From contig CAYWFU010000008.1 in NCBI GenBank assembly GCA_964457585.1, positions 5,212 to 69,211 of the forward strand: a stretch of 64,000 bases of DNA. The letters run 5' to 3'. Made by a program: the position numbers and the translations under genes. Every line of letters begins with the position of its first letter. Position 1 is the first letter of the stretch. Below, piece by piece: positions 33,833 through 43,435 of the stretch. The DNA is from CAYWFU01 sp964457585 (lineage in GTDB: Bacteria; JACRDZ01). Below the pieces are notes generated by a model. It was not told where the DNA came from. It did not search any database and saw only the letters and a list, made by a program, of their open reading frames with translations.

Positions 33833-36448
33833 TTAAACAACATGTTTTACAAATTCTATTTCATCCTCTTTCGTTTTTATTTTTCCATCCAGTCTTGCAT
33901 AGATAACTTCATTTAATATTTCTTTAAATTTTGAAGAAGGTTTTATCCCTATAGCAATTAAATCATCACCGGTAATAAAAGTTTTTTCTTTCTGATAATG
34001 TGTTAGGAATAGCGATATATTTTTTCTTATATAATTATTTTTTGTCCCTGCCATTATAAAAAGAATTACTTCAGGCGGTAGAGAATTAAGAAATTTATAT
34101 ACAATACCTGGAGTTAAATTTCTTGAACTTTTTAATCTTTTTAATATAGAAAAGAAATTTGATTGTGCTTTACAAATAATTTCTATATGTTTACGATTAA
34201 ATTTAAATTTATCCATAATTTCGCTGACTTCTTTTTCGTTTAATTGAACAATTATTGCTATCAAATACAATATCCAATACTCAACCTGTTTTTGCAAAAA
34301 TAATAATCGGTACCAATTGCAAACTTCAAAAATATTATTAAAAAGAGTTTCAATTCTAGATGTGAATTTTAGTTTTGGATGTATAAGTGTAAGAATATCC
34401 AGCTCATCCATTCTGCGAACAGCATTAACAGGTTTTTCTTCGCTTAAAATTAGAATAAGTTCATCTCTTACCCGCTGATTAGCGATTTTATCAAACACGC
34501 CAAGTTTTAATGCATTATCAATAAAATGCTTTGTTTGTTTATCTATTTTAAAATGCAGTCTTTGCTCAAATCTTATTGCGCGGAATATTCGGGTTGGATC
34601 ATCAATGAAACTAAGATTATAAAGGACACGGACTATCCCTTTTTTGATATCTCCCATTCCGCCAAAAAAATCAACCAAATTCCCAAAACCATCTGGATTA
34701 AGCTTAATAGCCAATGCATTTATAGTAAAATCCCTGCGATATAGATCATATTTTATTGAACTTGCCTCTACTTTAGGCAATGCAGTTGGATATTCATAAA
34801 ATTCTGTGCGGGCTGTAGCAACATCAATTCTGAATCCGTCCGGAAGAATTATTACTGCTGTTCCGAATTTATAATGGCTTTTTATTATACCGTTATATTC
34901 TTCTTTTAATTTTTCAGCAAAATGAATACCGCTTCCTTCAATTACAATATCAATATCCAGATTCTTGGTTCCCATTAGAAGATCGCGCACAAATCCACCA
35001 ACTACATAAGCAGAATAACCCAATGATTTAGCTATATAACCGCTTTTTTCAAGAATTTCAAGAATTTTGTGGGTTAAACGGGATTTTAAATATACTGCCA
35101 GGTTTTTTTTCTCTTCTTTTTTTTGAATATTATAATATGTATTATTTTTTTTTTGTTTTTCAGTATGTAAAATTTGCAATATATCAGTACGCGTTACGAT
35201 TCCAACTAATTTGTTATTTTTATCAATTATAGGCAAACGTCCGATATTATGAGTAAGTATTAAATTATGAATTGTTGAAAAAGGTGTTTCCGGTGCAGCA
35301 GTTATCACATTATGCGACATGTAGCTTGAAATTGGAGTATTGCCCAACCCATGAAGAAAAGCTCTTTCAACATCCTGTCGTGTTATAATTCCCACAACTT
35401 TGTCTTTTTCAACTACAGGAAAACCAGTATGATTGAATCGCAGCATCATCTTTTTTGTATCTTCTATACTTGTATCTTCTTTAAGAGATATTACTGGACT
35501 GGACATAATATCGCAGGCTTTTGCTTCTTTCTCAATATTAAGCGTTAGCAAATTCAATAGTTTTTCGATTATTTCATCGATTTCAGCATTTTTTATACTT
35601 GCTGAAGCAGCGGTAGGATGTCCTCCGCCTCCAAATTCCTGCGCAATTTCACCAACATTTACTTCTTCTCTCTTGCTGCGAGCTACAAGATAAACCTTGT
35701 CTCCCATTTTTACTATACAAAAAAGTACTTCAAGATTACCCAGATCTCTGATTTTATGAGTAAGAATTGCTAAATCACCAATATATTTTTCTCTGTCAGC
35801 TCTGGTAATTACAATTTTAATATTATTGATATTGTATTCACGCGAAGATATAACAAGCTCATTTAATAAGGAAATTTGCTCATGAGTCAGATCCCGATTG
35901 ATGAATTGAGAAATTATATTCAGATTTGCACCCTGTTCCAATAAATAAGATGCAGCAATTAAATCATCAGGTTTGGTAGATGTAAAAGTCAGCGAACCGG
36001 TATCTTCATAAATACCCAGCGCAAAAATAGTTGCTTCCTGCGGAGTTATTGATATATTTTTTTCTCTGATTTTTTGTATTAATATTGTAGTGGAAGCGCC
36101 GCATTCCTTATAGATTTCCAGTTCGCCTTTAAGTCCATTAAGACTTTTTGGATGATGATCATATATATATATTGTTATAGATTGTGAAGGAAGTATTTTT
36201 GATAAATCTCCTAACCGCTCTTTGTATTGATTATCAACAAGTATTAAAATTTTAATTTTTTTGTAATCATCAGATTTTAAATCGTAAAACTTTTTTTTAA
36301 TTTCAGGATAAATTTTTAAAAACTCCAGAACATTGCTTTCTAAAGTATTTGGCAGGATACATTTAGCATCCGGATATAATTTGCCTGCAGCTAATATGCA
36401 TGCCAGACCATCAAAATCCATATTTTGATGAGATGTAATTATTTCCAT
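33833..36448 (-). CDS. cca: CCA-adding/poly(A) polymerase-type tRNA nucleotidyltransferase with DHH and CBS domains
   Basis: An 871-residue multidomain enzyme. Residues 1-300 are a DHH/DHHA1 phosphoesterase module (NMDFDG, ILVDN, YDHHP, then FGGGGHPTAAS). Two CBS domains follow (about 315-430). The C-terminal half is a class II nucleotidyltransferase with VVGGFVRDLLMG, DIDIVIEG (catalytic aspartates), RRDFTINALAI and DDPTRIFRAIRF. This fused architecture is known from several deep-branching and deltaproteobacterial-type lineages, where such proteins add A or CC to tRNA 3' ends. The tRNA-Ser gene here already encodes CCA, so repair is a likely role. Confidence 0.9.
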   Translation of the reverse strand: MEIITSHQNMDFDGLACILAAGKLYPDAKCILPNTLESNVLEFLKIYPEIKKKFYDLKSDDYKKIKILILVDNQYKERLGDLSKILPSQSITIYIYDHHPKSLNGLKGELEIYKECGASTTILIQKIREKNISITPQEATIFALGIYEDTGSLTFTSTKPDDLIAASYLLEQGANLNIISQFINRDLTHEQISLLNELVISSREYNINNIKIVITRADREKYIGDLAILTHKIRDLGNLEVLFCIVKMGDKVYLVARSKREEVNVGEIAQEFGGGGHPTAASASIKNAEIDEIIEKLLNLLTLNIEKEAKACDIMSSPVISLKEDTSIEDTKKMMLRFNHTGFPVVEKDKVVGIITRQDVERAFLHGLGNTPISSYMSHNVITAAPETPFSTIHNLILTHNIGRLPIIDKNNKLVGIVTRTDILQILHTEKQKKNNTYYNIQKKEEKKNLAVYLKSRLTHKILEILEKSGYIAKSLGYSAYVVGGFVRDLLMGTKNLDIDIVIEGSGIHFAEKLKEEYNGIIKSHYKFGTAVIILPDGFRIDVATARTEFYEYPTALPKVEASSIKYDLYRRDFTINALAIKLNPDGFGNLVDFFGGMGDIKKGIVRVLYNLSFIDDPTRIFRAIRFEQRLHFKIDKQTKHFIDNALKLGVFDKIANQRVRDELILILSEEKPVNAVRRMDELDILTLIHPKLKFTSRIETLFNNIFEVCNWYRLLFLQKQVEYWILYLIAIIVQLNEKEVSEIMDKFKFNRKHIEIICKAQSNFFSILKRLKSSRNLTPGIVYKFLNSLPPEVILFIMAGTKNNYIRKNISLFLTHYQKEKTFITGDDLIAIGIKPSSKFKEILNEVIYARLDGKIKTKEDEIEFVKHVV

Positions 36449-36480
36449 ATTTTATCCAATGTTTTAAATATAATATTATT

Positions 36481-37116
36481 TCATAAAAAAGGATTTTCTT
36501 TTCTTTCTTTTCCAATAGTAGTAAATTCCCCATGTCCCGGATAGACTTTACAATCATCGGATAAAATCAAGAATTTATTTTTAATAGATAAAATTATATC
36601 TTTATATGATCCTCCGGGGAGATCTGTCCTGCCTATAGATTGAGCAAATAAAGTATCCCCTGAAAAAAGATGTTTATTATCTAACAAAAAACTTATACTT
36701 CCTTGTGAATGCCCCGGAGTATGTAATACTTTTAATCTTATTTTACCAATATCTATTATATCACTTTCATTTATAAGCTGATCTGCCATAAATGAAATAA
36801 TTGTTGCTTCATAATAAGAAGATAAATTTTTTATCGGATCCCTCAGCATAGCATTGTCGTAAGGATGAATAAGTATTTTTGACTGCGGAAAATGCTTTTT
36901 TAATAAATTATTTCCTGCAATATGATCAGCATGCCCATGTGTATTTATAATATACTTTACAATAAATTTTTCTTTTTTGATAAAATCTATTAACTCATCT
37001 AAAGTTCTGCTTCCCGGATCAATTATAGCTGATTCGAATGTATCATTGCATGTAACTATATAACAATTAGTAGCCAATGCTCCTAAAGTAAAAGAATTAA
37101 TTAAATATTTATCCAT
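36481..37116 (-). CDS. Metallo-beta-lactamase-fold hydrolase (glyoxalase II-like)
   Basis: A 211-residue metallo-hydrolase of the GloB-like branch. Zinc ligands are in THGHADHIAGN (about residues 58-68), TPGHSQGSISF (about 135), FSGDTLF (about 152) and the final YPGHGEF. The length matches short glyoxalase II-like proteins, which act as hydroxyacylglutathione hydrolases or related thioesterases. Without a glutathione context the substrate is unknown. GGAG precedes ATG at 37116. It lies 32 bases upstream of the cca start on the same strand and may be co-transcribed. Confidence 0.88.
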   Translation of the reverse strand: MDKYLINSFTLGALATNCYIVTCNDTFESAIIDPGSRTLDELIDFIKKEKFIVKYIINTHGHADHIAGNNLLKKHFPQSKILIHPYDNAMLRDPIKNLSSYYEATIISFMADQLINESDIIDIGKIRLKVLHTPGHSQGSISFLLDNKHLFSGDTLFAQSIGRTDLPGGSYKDIILSIKNKFLILSDDCKVYPGHGEFTTIGKERKENPFL

Positions 37117-37202
37117 TACTCCAGATTCTCCTTATATTATATTATAGTTTATCAGATTAAATTAGAATTGACAATTATCTTTATTTGAAATATATTTTTT
37201 AT

Positions 37203-37293
37203 GGAGAGATGGCCGAGTTGGCTCATGGCGATAGACTCGAAATCTATTGTACGCGAAAGTGTACCGAGGGTTCAAATCCCTCTCTCTCCGCCA
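37203..37293 (+). tRNA. tRNA-Ser (CGA anticodon)
   Basis: The acceptor stem GGAGAGA pairs with TCTCTCC, with discriminator G and an encoded CCA. The anticodon stem ATAGA/TCTAT carries loop CTCGAAA, giving anticodon CGA. A long variable arm (GTAC...GTAC around GCGAAAGT) identifies a class II tRNA, and GAGGG-TTCAAAT-CCCTC forms the T arm. It decodes UCG serine codons. Confidence 0.96.
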
Positions 37294-37305
37294 AATATCA
37301 ATGGC

Positions 37306-37446
37306 ACTATAAATTGTTGATTGAGCATTGAGCATTGACAATTGAGCATTAAGAGCTGAAATAATACTATATAAAAACAATAGGTAAAAGAATGTTTTAA
37401 TGCTCAATGCTCAATTGTCAATGCTCAATTTTCAACTTTATAGCAT
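37306..37446. repeat. Inverted repeat of TTGAGCATTGA words
   Basis: The left arm 37307-37352 and right arm 37398-37445 are imperfect inverted copies built from ATTGAGCATTGACAATTGAG-like words, with a 45-base loop. It begins just downstream of the tRNA-Ser gene and may act as its terminator. Confidence 0.65.
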
Positions 37447-37479
37447 AATTAGTGTCAATAGCATTGTTTGCCAGATCAC

Positions 37480-37545
37480 CTATCTGATATATCCCACTGC
37501 TTTTAACATTTAACATTTTATTCTTGACCTTTTTGTATAAAAGAT
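37480..37545 (-). pseudogene. 5' relic of a serine recombinase gene
   Basis: On the minus strand, ATG at 37509 opens MLKAVGYIR followed by TAG. The preceding about 36 bases (AAAAAGGTCAAGAATAAA) match the region upstream of the serine-recombinase fragment at 49680 almost exactly, apart from a 7-base tandem duplication of TGTTAAA. It is a trace of the same gene, in opposite orientation, at the other edge of the island. Confidence 0.6.
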
Positions 37546-37618
37546 TAAAATATGGTTGATAGTATTGGGGTAAATTAGTAATTAATATTCCTTCTGTTAA
37601 ACTAAAAGGTAGAAAATA

Positions 37619-37933
37619 ATGACCAATAGAAGTAAACTGACAAAAGAAGATATTGTAAAAATTATTCATGAGAATAAAGAAATATTAGAAAAATATAAAA
37701 TAAAAGAAATAAATCTTTTTGGCTCATTTGTTCGTGGGCAAGAGAATGAAAATAGTGATATGAATTTTTTAGTTGAATTTAAAACACCTATTACTATTTT
37801 TAAACCTTTTAATTTAATGAATGAATTGGGGAAAATTTTTATGAGAAAAGTTGAAGTTGTCTCATTTAAAGCACTTAAACCATTAATTAAAGAAAATATA
37901 TTAAAAGAGGCCATGTGCATTGAGAAACTATAA
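37619..37933 (+). CDS. MNT-like nucleotidyltransferase with a lost catalytic aspartate
   Basis: A 104-residue MNT-family nucleotidyltransferase. It has the helix KEINLFGSFVRGQ (about residues 30-42), but the following motif reads NSDMNFLVEF where active members have SDIDLLVEF. The second aspartate of DxD is Asn, so catalysis is doubtful. It is followed, with a short overlap, by the remains of its HepT partner. The pair probably was a HEPN/MNT toxin-antitoxin module that has decayed. It is the first gene of the 37.5-49.8 kb island, divergent from the recombinase relic. Confidence 0.7.
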   Translation: MTNRSKLTKEDIVKIIHENKEILEKYKIKEINLFGSFVRGQENENSDMNFLVEFKTPITIFKPFNLMNELGKIFMRKVEVVSFKALKPLIKENILKEAMCIEKL

Positions 37934-38100
37934 ATTTTTTATAGAAGATATAAAACAAGCAATACAAAAGATTACAAAAATATTTCGGGATTGATTTAGA
38001 AGAAATATGGGAAACCATCAAAGATGATATTCCTCAATTAGGATTACATATTAGTTCTATGGATATATGTCAAGACACAGATGAAAACAAAAATGAATGA
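37920..38100 (+). pseudogene. Decayed HepT-type HEPN toxin gene
   Basis: Starting at TTG 37920, RNYKFFIEDIKQAIQKITK matches the beginning of HepT proteins but stops at 37994. In another frame from 37981, YFGIDLEEIWETIKDDIPQL matches the usual HepT C-terminus and runs to TGA at 38100. The middle of the roughly 115-residue protein, including the RNase motif, is missing. The toxin is therefore inactive, consistent with loss of catalytic residues in the neighbouring nucleotidyltransferase. Confidence 0.65.
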
Positions 38101-38133
38101 GTAATATAAAGTTATTTTAAGGAAGTACTATAG

Positions 38134-38226
38134 ATGGAGACTTTAAAACATGAAATTCTTAATGCTATTTCAAAATTACCAGAATCAGCAAATATCGACG
38201 ATATAATGTATGAACTCTATGTATAA
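38134..38226 (+). pseudogene. Short antitoxin-like fragment
   Basis: A 30-codon frame with an AAGGAAG ribosome site encodes METLKHEILNAISKLPESAN and ends soon after MYELYV. The segment LPESANIDDIMYELY resembles the N-terminus of small antitoxins of RelE/ParE-type pairs, which usually continue 30-50 residues further. An overlapping 47-residue frame (38219-38362, MYKKGKEAAEHEDTYY...) and a stretch to about 38495 contain further unrecognised debris. I read the 38.1-38.6 kb stretch as remnants of lost toxin-antitoxin or similar genes. Confidence 0.4.
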
Positions 38227-38613
38227 GAAAGGTAAAGAAGCAGCAGAACATGAGGATACTTACTATATCTATAGAAAATTTAAAGAGAGAGATTCAATCG
38301 TGGTAAAATGGACAATGCCAGCTAAAACAGTTATTCAGCTAATTTCCAAATTTGCTGAATAGTTACAAAAAAGTCCTGGGAAAATATTTAAATTTGATAA
38401 AATATTTTTTGGAGAAAGACTGGAAAAGTTAAATGAACTAACTCATGGATATATACTTTTTTACGGAAAAAACAGGACTAAAATAAACATATAAAAAAGA
38501 AAATAAATAAATTTATTTAAAAATTACTATACAATAATATAAGAATTAATTTGAATTTTGATTTTATTATACTTCATTGCTCTATTTTTTAGCTTGATAT
38601 AGAAAGTCAAATT

Positions 38614-40716
38614 ATGAATTCATTTATTTGTCCTAATTGCAATAAAGAAAATTCAATAAGTGGTGAAGAATTTTTCTGTCAAAACGAAAATTGTACATAT
38701 AAATTTAAAGTCTTTAACAAAAAAGATGATGCTGAAAAATTTAAAACCTATCAGCCAAGCACCAAACCAAAACAGATTAATTTTTATAATGATAAATATA
38801 TTGTATCTTATTGCTATGAACCAATTGAACCTTTTAAAGTTGAGAGATTATCGGATGTTATAGATGAAGATACGATAAAAATGCTGCTAAGAGGATTTGC
38901 CTTTCGTTCAAAACTATCACTTGTTATACTTGAAAAAAGTAAGGAATTAATAGAGGGAAAAGAATTTACAAGAATCGAAACTGACGTAGAGTTTAGTGAT
39001 TTCTGTGAATTTATAAGAAATACCTATTTTAAAATAGAAAATAGGGAGAAAAAGGGAGAAAATAGATGTAAAGATTCTGTTTATCGGATTGCTAAAGAAC
39101 TTTTTGATAATCAAGAGGGTGGAATCTATCAGAAATATTGCTGGGTAGGACTTAAAAAGAATTTTCTTCCTTTGTCCATAAATAATAAAAATATAGGAAT
39201 GCTTGTTTGCAGTGATATAAGACTGGATAATGAAGAGGAAAAAGACAAATTCCGTAATAAGATAAATCAAATATCGGAAAATTTATCTGAAGAAGAAAAG
39301 AGTGAATTAAAGAAAAAAGCACATAAGTTATTATCTGATTCGGTTGCTCATGATGAAATTGGAAAGCGCCTGGATGAAATTAGAAACTTAAAAAAAGTAT
39401 TTGAAAAAATCGGTGAGGACAATTACATTGCAAGAAGGCAAGTGTATGAGCGCCATTTTCTTGACGAACTTGATGCATTATTCAGTGTACCTGCAGGCAT
39501 AGACTACACAAGGGAGCTTTTTGAAGAAAAATTAAAAATTACTATCAAACGTATAAATGAATTCAGCGGGTTTGAAATCGGTATCTTTTTGACAAACGAA
39601 ATAAATACTGATAAATTTCAAACAATAACTTATCATAGTACTGGCGGGGATAAGGTTAATATTTCTGTAGAGAACGACACAATTGTATCAGCATTGTTTG
39701 AAAAAATGGATAATATTTTTTTATCTGACAAGCATGATGACCTGAAATTTAAAAAATTCAAAGAGATTTTAAAACCTATCGAAATTAAATTTATCAGCAT
39801 CTGCCCTTTCAACCTGATAGGAGATAAAGAGGGACTTTTATTATTGATCAATAGAACCAAAAAATTTGATCATAATATTACATATATCGAGGAATTTATT
39901 AATGGATTATTAAGAGATTTTGTGAACCATCTCCGTATCTTTTATACATCTGAGGAGAGAAAAGACCATTTAGCTATTACTTTTCATACTATGAATCAAT
40001 CTATGGAAACTCTAATAGCTAAAGCAACATATTTGTATACGAATTTACAAAATAAGAATGAAGTAAAAGAAGAAGATATAATAACCATTAAAGATGTTTC
40101 AAAAAAAATTGAAGCAGATGTTGAGGCAATGGAGAGAAGAGTAAAAGTATTTTATTATTTTACAGCTATTGGAACAGATGCAGAGGAATATAGATTTGAT
40201 AAACCGTTTCCGCTTGTCAAACTCATTGAAGATTGTAAAGATAGATACATTCATTATGCTCATGCAAGGGAAATTGATATAGAAATCAAAAAAGATGATT
40301 ATATACCCCATGTATTCTGGGATAAGGATAAGATTGATATTGCAATATCAAATGTAATTCATAATGCAATTAAGTTTTCAGACAAAAACAAAAATATTAC
40401 GATTTGGTTAAGCCGTAAAGGGGAAATTATATATATTAGTATAAATAATTTTGGTTTTGGCATAGCGCTTGAAGATAAGGATAGAATTTTCAATGCCTTT
40501 AAGCGATCTAAAATAAAAGACACAAGAAGACCCATTCCATGGACAGGTCTTGGTTTGTCAATTGCTAAACGGTTTATTGAAAAACATGGTGGTACAATAC
40601 GTGTTATGAGCAAAAAGGATGGTAGAGAGCACTCAATTTCTGATGCTGATTTTCCAGATTACTGGAAAGGCTTTAATACGGATTTTACTATCTCTATTCC
40701 AATAAATCCAAAATGA
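38614..40716 (+). CDS. Zinc-ribbon histidine kinase (cytoplasmic sensor)
   Basis: A 700-residue soluble histidine kinase with no membrane segment. Residues 1-30 form a four-cysteine zinc-ribbon-like motif (CPNCNKENSISGEEFFCQNE, then C). A GAF-like sensory region is likely around residues 300-440. The probable phospho-acceptor helix contains DHLAITFHTMNQ (about residue 450). The HATPase domain has an N box NVIHNAIKFS (about 577), G1 NNFGFGI and G2 GLGLSIAKRFIEKHGG (about 650). It is followed 12 bases later by a receiver gene and then an HD-domain gene, a three-gene signalling operon at the edge of the methyltransferase/ATPase module. Confidence 0.85.
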   Translation: MNSFICPNCNKENSISGEEFFCQNENCTYKFKVFNKKDDAEKFKTYQPSTKPKQINFYNDKYIVSYCYEPIEPFKVERLSDVIDEDTIKMLLRGFAFRSKLSLVILEKSKELIEGKEFTRIETDVEFSDFCEFIRNTYFKIENREKKGENRCKDSVYRIAKELFDNQEGGIYQKYCWVGLKKNFLPLSINNKNIGMLVCSDIRLDNEEEKDKFRNKINQISENLSEEEKSELKKKAHKLLSDSVAHDEIGKRLDEIRNLKKVFEKIGEDNYIARRQVYERHFLDELDALFSVPAGIDYTRELFEEKLKITIKRINEFSGFEIGIFLTNEINTDKFQTITYHSTGGDKVNISVENDTIVSALFEKMDNIFLSDKHDDLKFKKFKEILKPIEIKFISICPFNLIGDKEGLLLLINRTKKFDHNITYIEEFINGLLRDFVNHLRIFYTSEERKDHLAITFHTMNQSMETLIAKATYLYTNLQNKNEVKEEDIITIKDVSKKIEADVEAMERRVKVFYYFTAIGTDAEEYRFDKPFPLVKLIEDCKDRYIHYAHAREIDIEIKKDDYIPHVFWDKDKIDIAISNVIHNAIKFSDKNKNITIWLSRKGEIIYISINNFGFGIALEDKDRIFNAFKRSKIKDTRRPIPWTGLGLSIAKRFIEKHGGTIRVMSKKDGREHSISDADFPDYWKGFNTDFTISIPINPK

Positions 40717-40728
40717 GAGGAATAAAAA

Positions 40729-41142
40729 ATGAAAAAGAAAGAAATTTTATATATTGAGGATGAACCATATAGTATGGAATATCGTATAAAAATGTTAAAA
40801 GATAAAGGTTATAATGTGGAAATAGCTGAAGAGGTTGATTCGGCTTTGAAAAAGTTGAAGCAAAAATATGATTTAATACTTCTTGATATAATGATGCCTT
40901 CAGGAAATCTTCCTGAAAACGAAGTTAAAGGAGGATATGAAACTGGAGTTGCTCTTATTAAGAAGATAAAAGAGAGTACTAATAAAAATACTCCAATACT
41001 TGTTATTACTGCAAATCCATCATCTCAGCTAAGGACAAAAATCGAAAAAATAGGTGTTGCTTCCTATTTAACAAAACCCTTGCATCAAATAGAATTCGAA
41101 GAAGAGATTGAAAGAATTCTCGGAGAAAATAGTAATGAATGA
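40729..41142 (+). CDS. Single-domain response regulator
   Basis: A 137-residue stand-alone receiver domain. YIEDEP at residues 7-12 supplies the acidic metal-binding pair, DLILLDIMMPSG (about residues 44-55) holds the phospho-acceptor Asp, ITAN carries the switch Thr, and TKPL supplies the conserved Lys. There is a slightly longer loop after the phospho-acceptor (GNLPENEVKGGYETG), as in receivers that sit beside phosphohydrolases. AGAGG precedes ATG. Its 3' end overlaps the next gene by 8 bases. The output is not DNA binding; it probably passes the signal to the following HD-domain protein. Confidence 0.9.
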   Translation: MKKKEILYIEDEPYSMEYRIKMLKDKGYNVEIAEEVDSALKKLKQKYDLILLDIMMPSGNLPENEVKGGYETGVALIKKIKESTNKNTPILVITANPSSQLRTKIEKIGVASYLTKPLHQIEFEEEIERILGENSNE

Positions 41143-43411
41143 AATAAGCTATGAAAATGTTAATTATTTCTTTAAACAATGGAACCCATTTGAAGAAAAT
41201 CAGATAAAAAAACTATTTTTTGGTGTTGCAAAAATATTTAATGCTGAAGCTGTTTTATTAATAAACAATGAAGAAGATAAAAAATTATTTAAGGTAAAGA
41301 TTATTTCTAGTAATATAGATAAAATTACTAATGAAATTATTCTGCCAGGCTCAGAACCATTCATCAATCAGCTTTTTGGAAAAAATGATGTTGATTCATT
41401 TGAATATAACCTTGATGAAAATAGCCCCTTTTTTTATAATCAAGGTATTAAAACACTGCTTGCAGGACGTATGAGAATATCTGACAAATATAAATCGATT
41501 ATGCTAATATGCTCAGAAAAAATTGAGCCATATGAGGTAGAAGAAGGGGACTATCTATTTAAATATGGAAACAAATCAAAAGAAGCGTTCCGCTATTTAA
41601 CTAAAGAGATATCAAAGAGACTTAGTCTTGTATGTTCTTTTAATAATGAAAATATATCGCAATGGAAAGAGACTATAAAGCAGTTTGACGATATTGATAA
41701 TCTACTAAAGATAGCTGATTATATAATAAAAATAGAAAAGATTGATGCTGCAATAGACATTCTTGTGGAAATTATTAATAGAGTAAAAAAAGACCATAAT
41801 AAGATTACAGAATATTTAAAAGAGATAGAAAAAAAATACAAAAAAATAATTAATACTTTTCAAAAATTTATTAATAATAATTTTTCTAAACTACAAACTG
41901 AAGAAAAAGAGGGTGATAATCTTTATTATAAACTTCAAATATCATCCGTATTTCTTCGTTCATTCTTTTTACACCTTTTGATAAAAAATTTTTTAGAAAA
42001 TGATAAAAAAACAAAAGATATTTTTCCTTCTGAAAAATTAAATCTTCTGAGGCATCTTGGAACAGCAATCATATTCTACTTAAATCAATGTAATTTGCAG
42101 GAAAGACCGATAGCATTTAAAAAAAGGGAACTTGACCTCTCTGGGTTTACTATCTCTATTTGTCATTTAATAGGAGAATATGCACATGAGGTTGCAGGAA
42201 TTGAGCGGTTTTTTGATATTGAAGGACATTTGAGAAAATTTGTAGCTTCTCAGACCGTTCTATATTCTCTTAAAAATAGATACAGAGATCATATATTTCA
42301 TATGATAGACATATGTTTTTTAGGACTCTTTTTGTTAAATAGTAAAATCGGGAATAGAACGTTAATAGATAATATGACAGGGGAAAAACTGAAAAAAAAT
42401 GCAATTCTTAAAAATTGGTTTATTGCTTCTCTTCTTCACGATCTCGGTTATGTCCTTAATATTTACAATTATATTCATGCAGAATCATCGTATATCGAAT
42501 CACCAGAAATTAATGAATTAAGGGATAGCATAAAGAAGGCTACTGAAAAAGCAATAGATAGTAACGATTTTAGAGGATTTAACAAAAGAGCATTAGATAA
42601 GCTGCAAGAAATCGGTGTTAAAATAACAAAGGTTGATAAACTCAGTCATGGTGTAGTCAGTGCTCTTCATATACTTAATATCATAGAAACAAGTTTGCCA
42701 GAAAAAGAAGAATATCAAAAAAAAGAATTGATTAATTATTATCTTCCGGCAATATCTGCCATAACAAAACACGACATGGAAAGTGAAGATATTAGCTTAA
42801 AAAAAGAACCTGTTGGTTTTCTCCTCTGCATATGTGATGAACTTCAGGATTGGGAACGTCCAAGTCTTGATATATTGCCATTTAAAGAGAAAATTGCAGC
42901 GGCTATTAGATTTGGGACATCCTTTAGAATTGAAAGTAGTTCAATGTTGGATATTATTTACCTTAAGCTCAAAAATAGGATAAAACCATATAGTCAAAGG
43001 ATAGAATTAACAGATAAAAATAAGTTTCACTTTATATTAGATTATTCAGGTGCAGTTAATGAAAAAGATTTTAATCCGTTCTATTCATGGTTACTAAAGT
43101 CTTTTAAACTTCAGAGATTGAATCAGGAAGACATATTGGATATCGAGATTGAGTTTATTACAGGTTTTAATAAACCTTTACCAGAATTTGATAGATTAAT
43201 TTTAAAAAGACATAAGGAAAAGGAGTGGGCATTTGAAGATTGGATAAATATAATTAAAAAAAATAAAAAAGCCTATGAACTTGATGGAGATAAAGAAAGA
43301 TTGGTAATACGGCTTGTGGATCTTTGGAAAGGTACCCCAATAAAGAAAGACCCAATAGAATTTCTTGACAAAATAACTAAGGTCATAATTGAAGAAGATG
43401 GCGAAGGTTAA
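41135..43411 (+). CDS. HD-domain protein with N-terminal GAF-like region
   Basis: About 758 residues. The N-terminal 130 residues look GAF-like (FFGVAKIFNAEAVLLINNE). The C-terminal half contains an HD phosphohydrolase-type core with ASLLHDLGYVLNIYNY (about residue 430), preceded by YRDHIFHMIDICFLG and followed by ITKHDME and ICDELQDWERP (about 567). The HD motif itself is intact, while the spacing is divergent. ATG at 41135 is chosen because GGAGA lies upstream and it overlaps the receiver gene. Together with the kinase and receiver it forms a three-gene pathway; nucleotide hydrolysis is inferred, with unknown substrate. Confidence 0.75.
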   Translation: MNEISYENVNYFFKQWNPFEENQIKKLFFGVAKIFNAEAVLLINNEEDKKLFKVKIISSNIDKITNEIILPGSEPFINQLFGKNDVDSFEYNLDENSPFFYNQGIKTLLAGRMRISDKYKSIMLICSEKIEPYEVEEGDYLFKYGNKSKEAFRYLTKEISKRLSLVCSFNNENISQWKETIKQFDDIDNLLKIADYIIKIEKIDAAIDILVEIINRVKKDHNKITEYLKEIEKKYKKIINTFQKFINNNFSKLQTEEKEGDNLYYKLQISSVFLRSFFLHLLIKNFLENDKKTKDIFPSEKLNLLRHLGTAIIFYLNQCNLQERPIAFKKRELDLSGFTISICHLIGEYAHEVAGIERFFDIEGHLRKFVASQTVLYSLKNRYRDHIFHMIDICFLGLFLLNSKIGNRTLIDNMTGEKLKKNAILKNWFIASLLHDLGYVLNIYNYIHAESSYIESPEINELRDSIKKATEKAIDSNDFRGFNKRALDKLQEIGVKITKVDKLSHGVVSALHILNIIETSLPEKEEYQKKELINYYLPAISAITKHDMESEDISLKKEPVGFLLCICDELQDWERPSLDILPFKEKIAAAIRFGTSFRIESSSMLDIIYLKLKNRIKPYSQRIELTDKNKFHFILDYSGAVNEKDFNPFYSWLLKSFKLQRLNQEDILDIEIEFITGFNKPLPEFDRLILKRHKEKEWAFEDWINIIKKNKKAYELDGDKERLVIRLVDLWKGTPIKKDPIEFLDKITKVIIEEDGEG

Positions 43412-43435
43412 TATTTTTTTGAAATAGAATCTATT

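Noticed and set aside
37162..37407. Minus-strand open frame over the tRNA-Ser gene (peptide containing RERDLNPRYTFAYNRF)
   Set aside because: It is the reverse strand of the tRNA, a well-known false protein seen in many genomes. No ribosome site.
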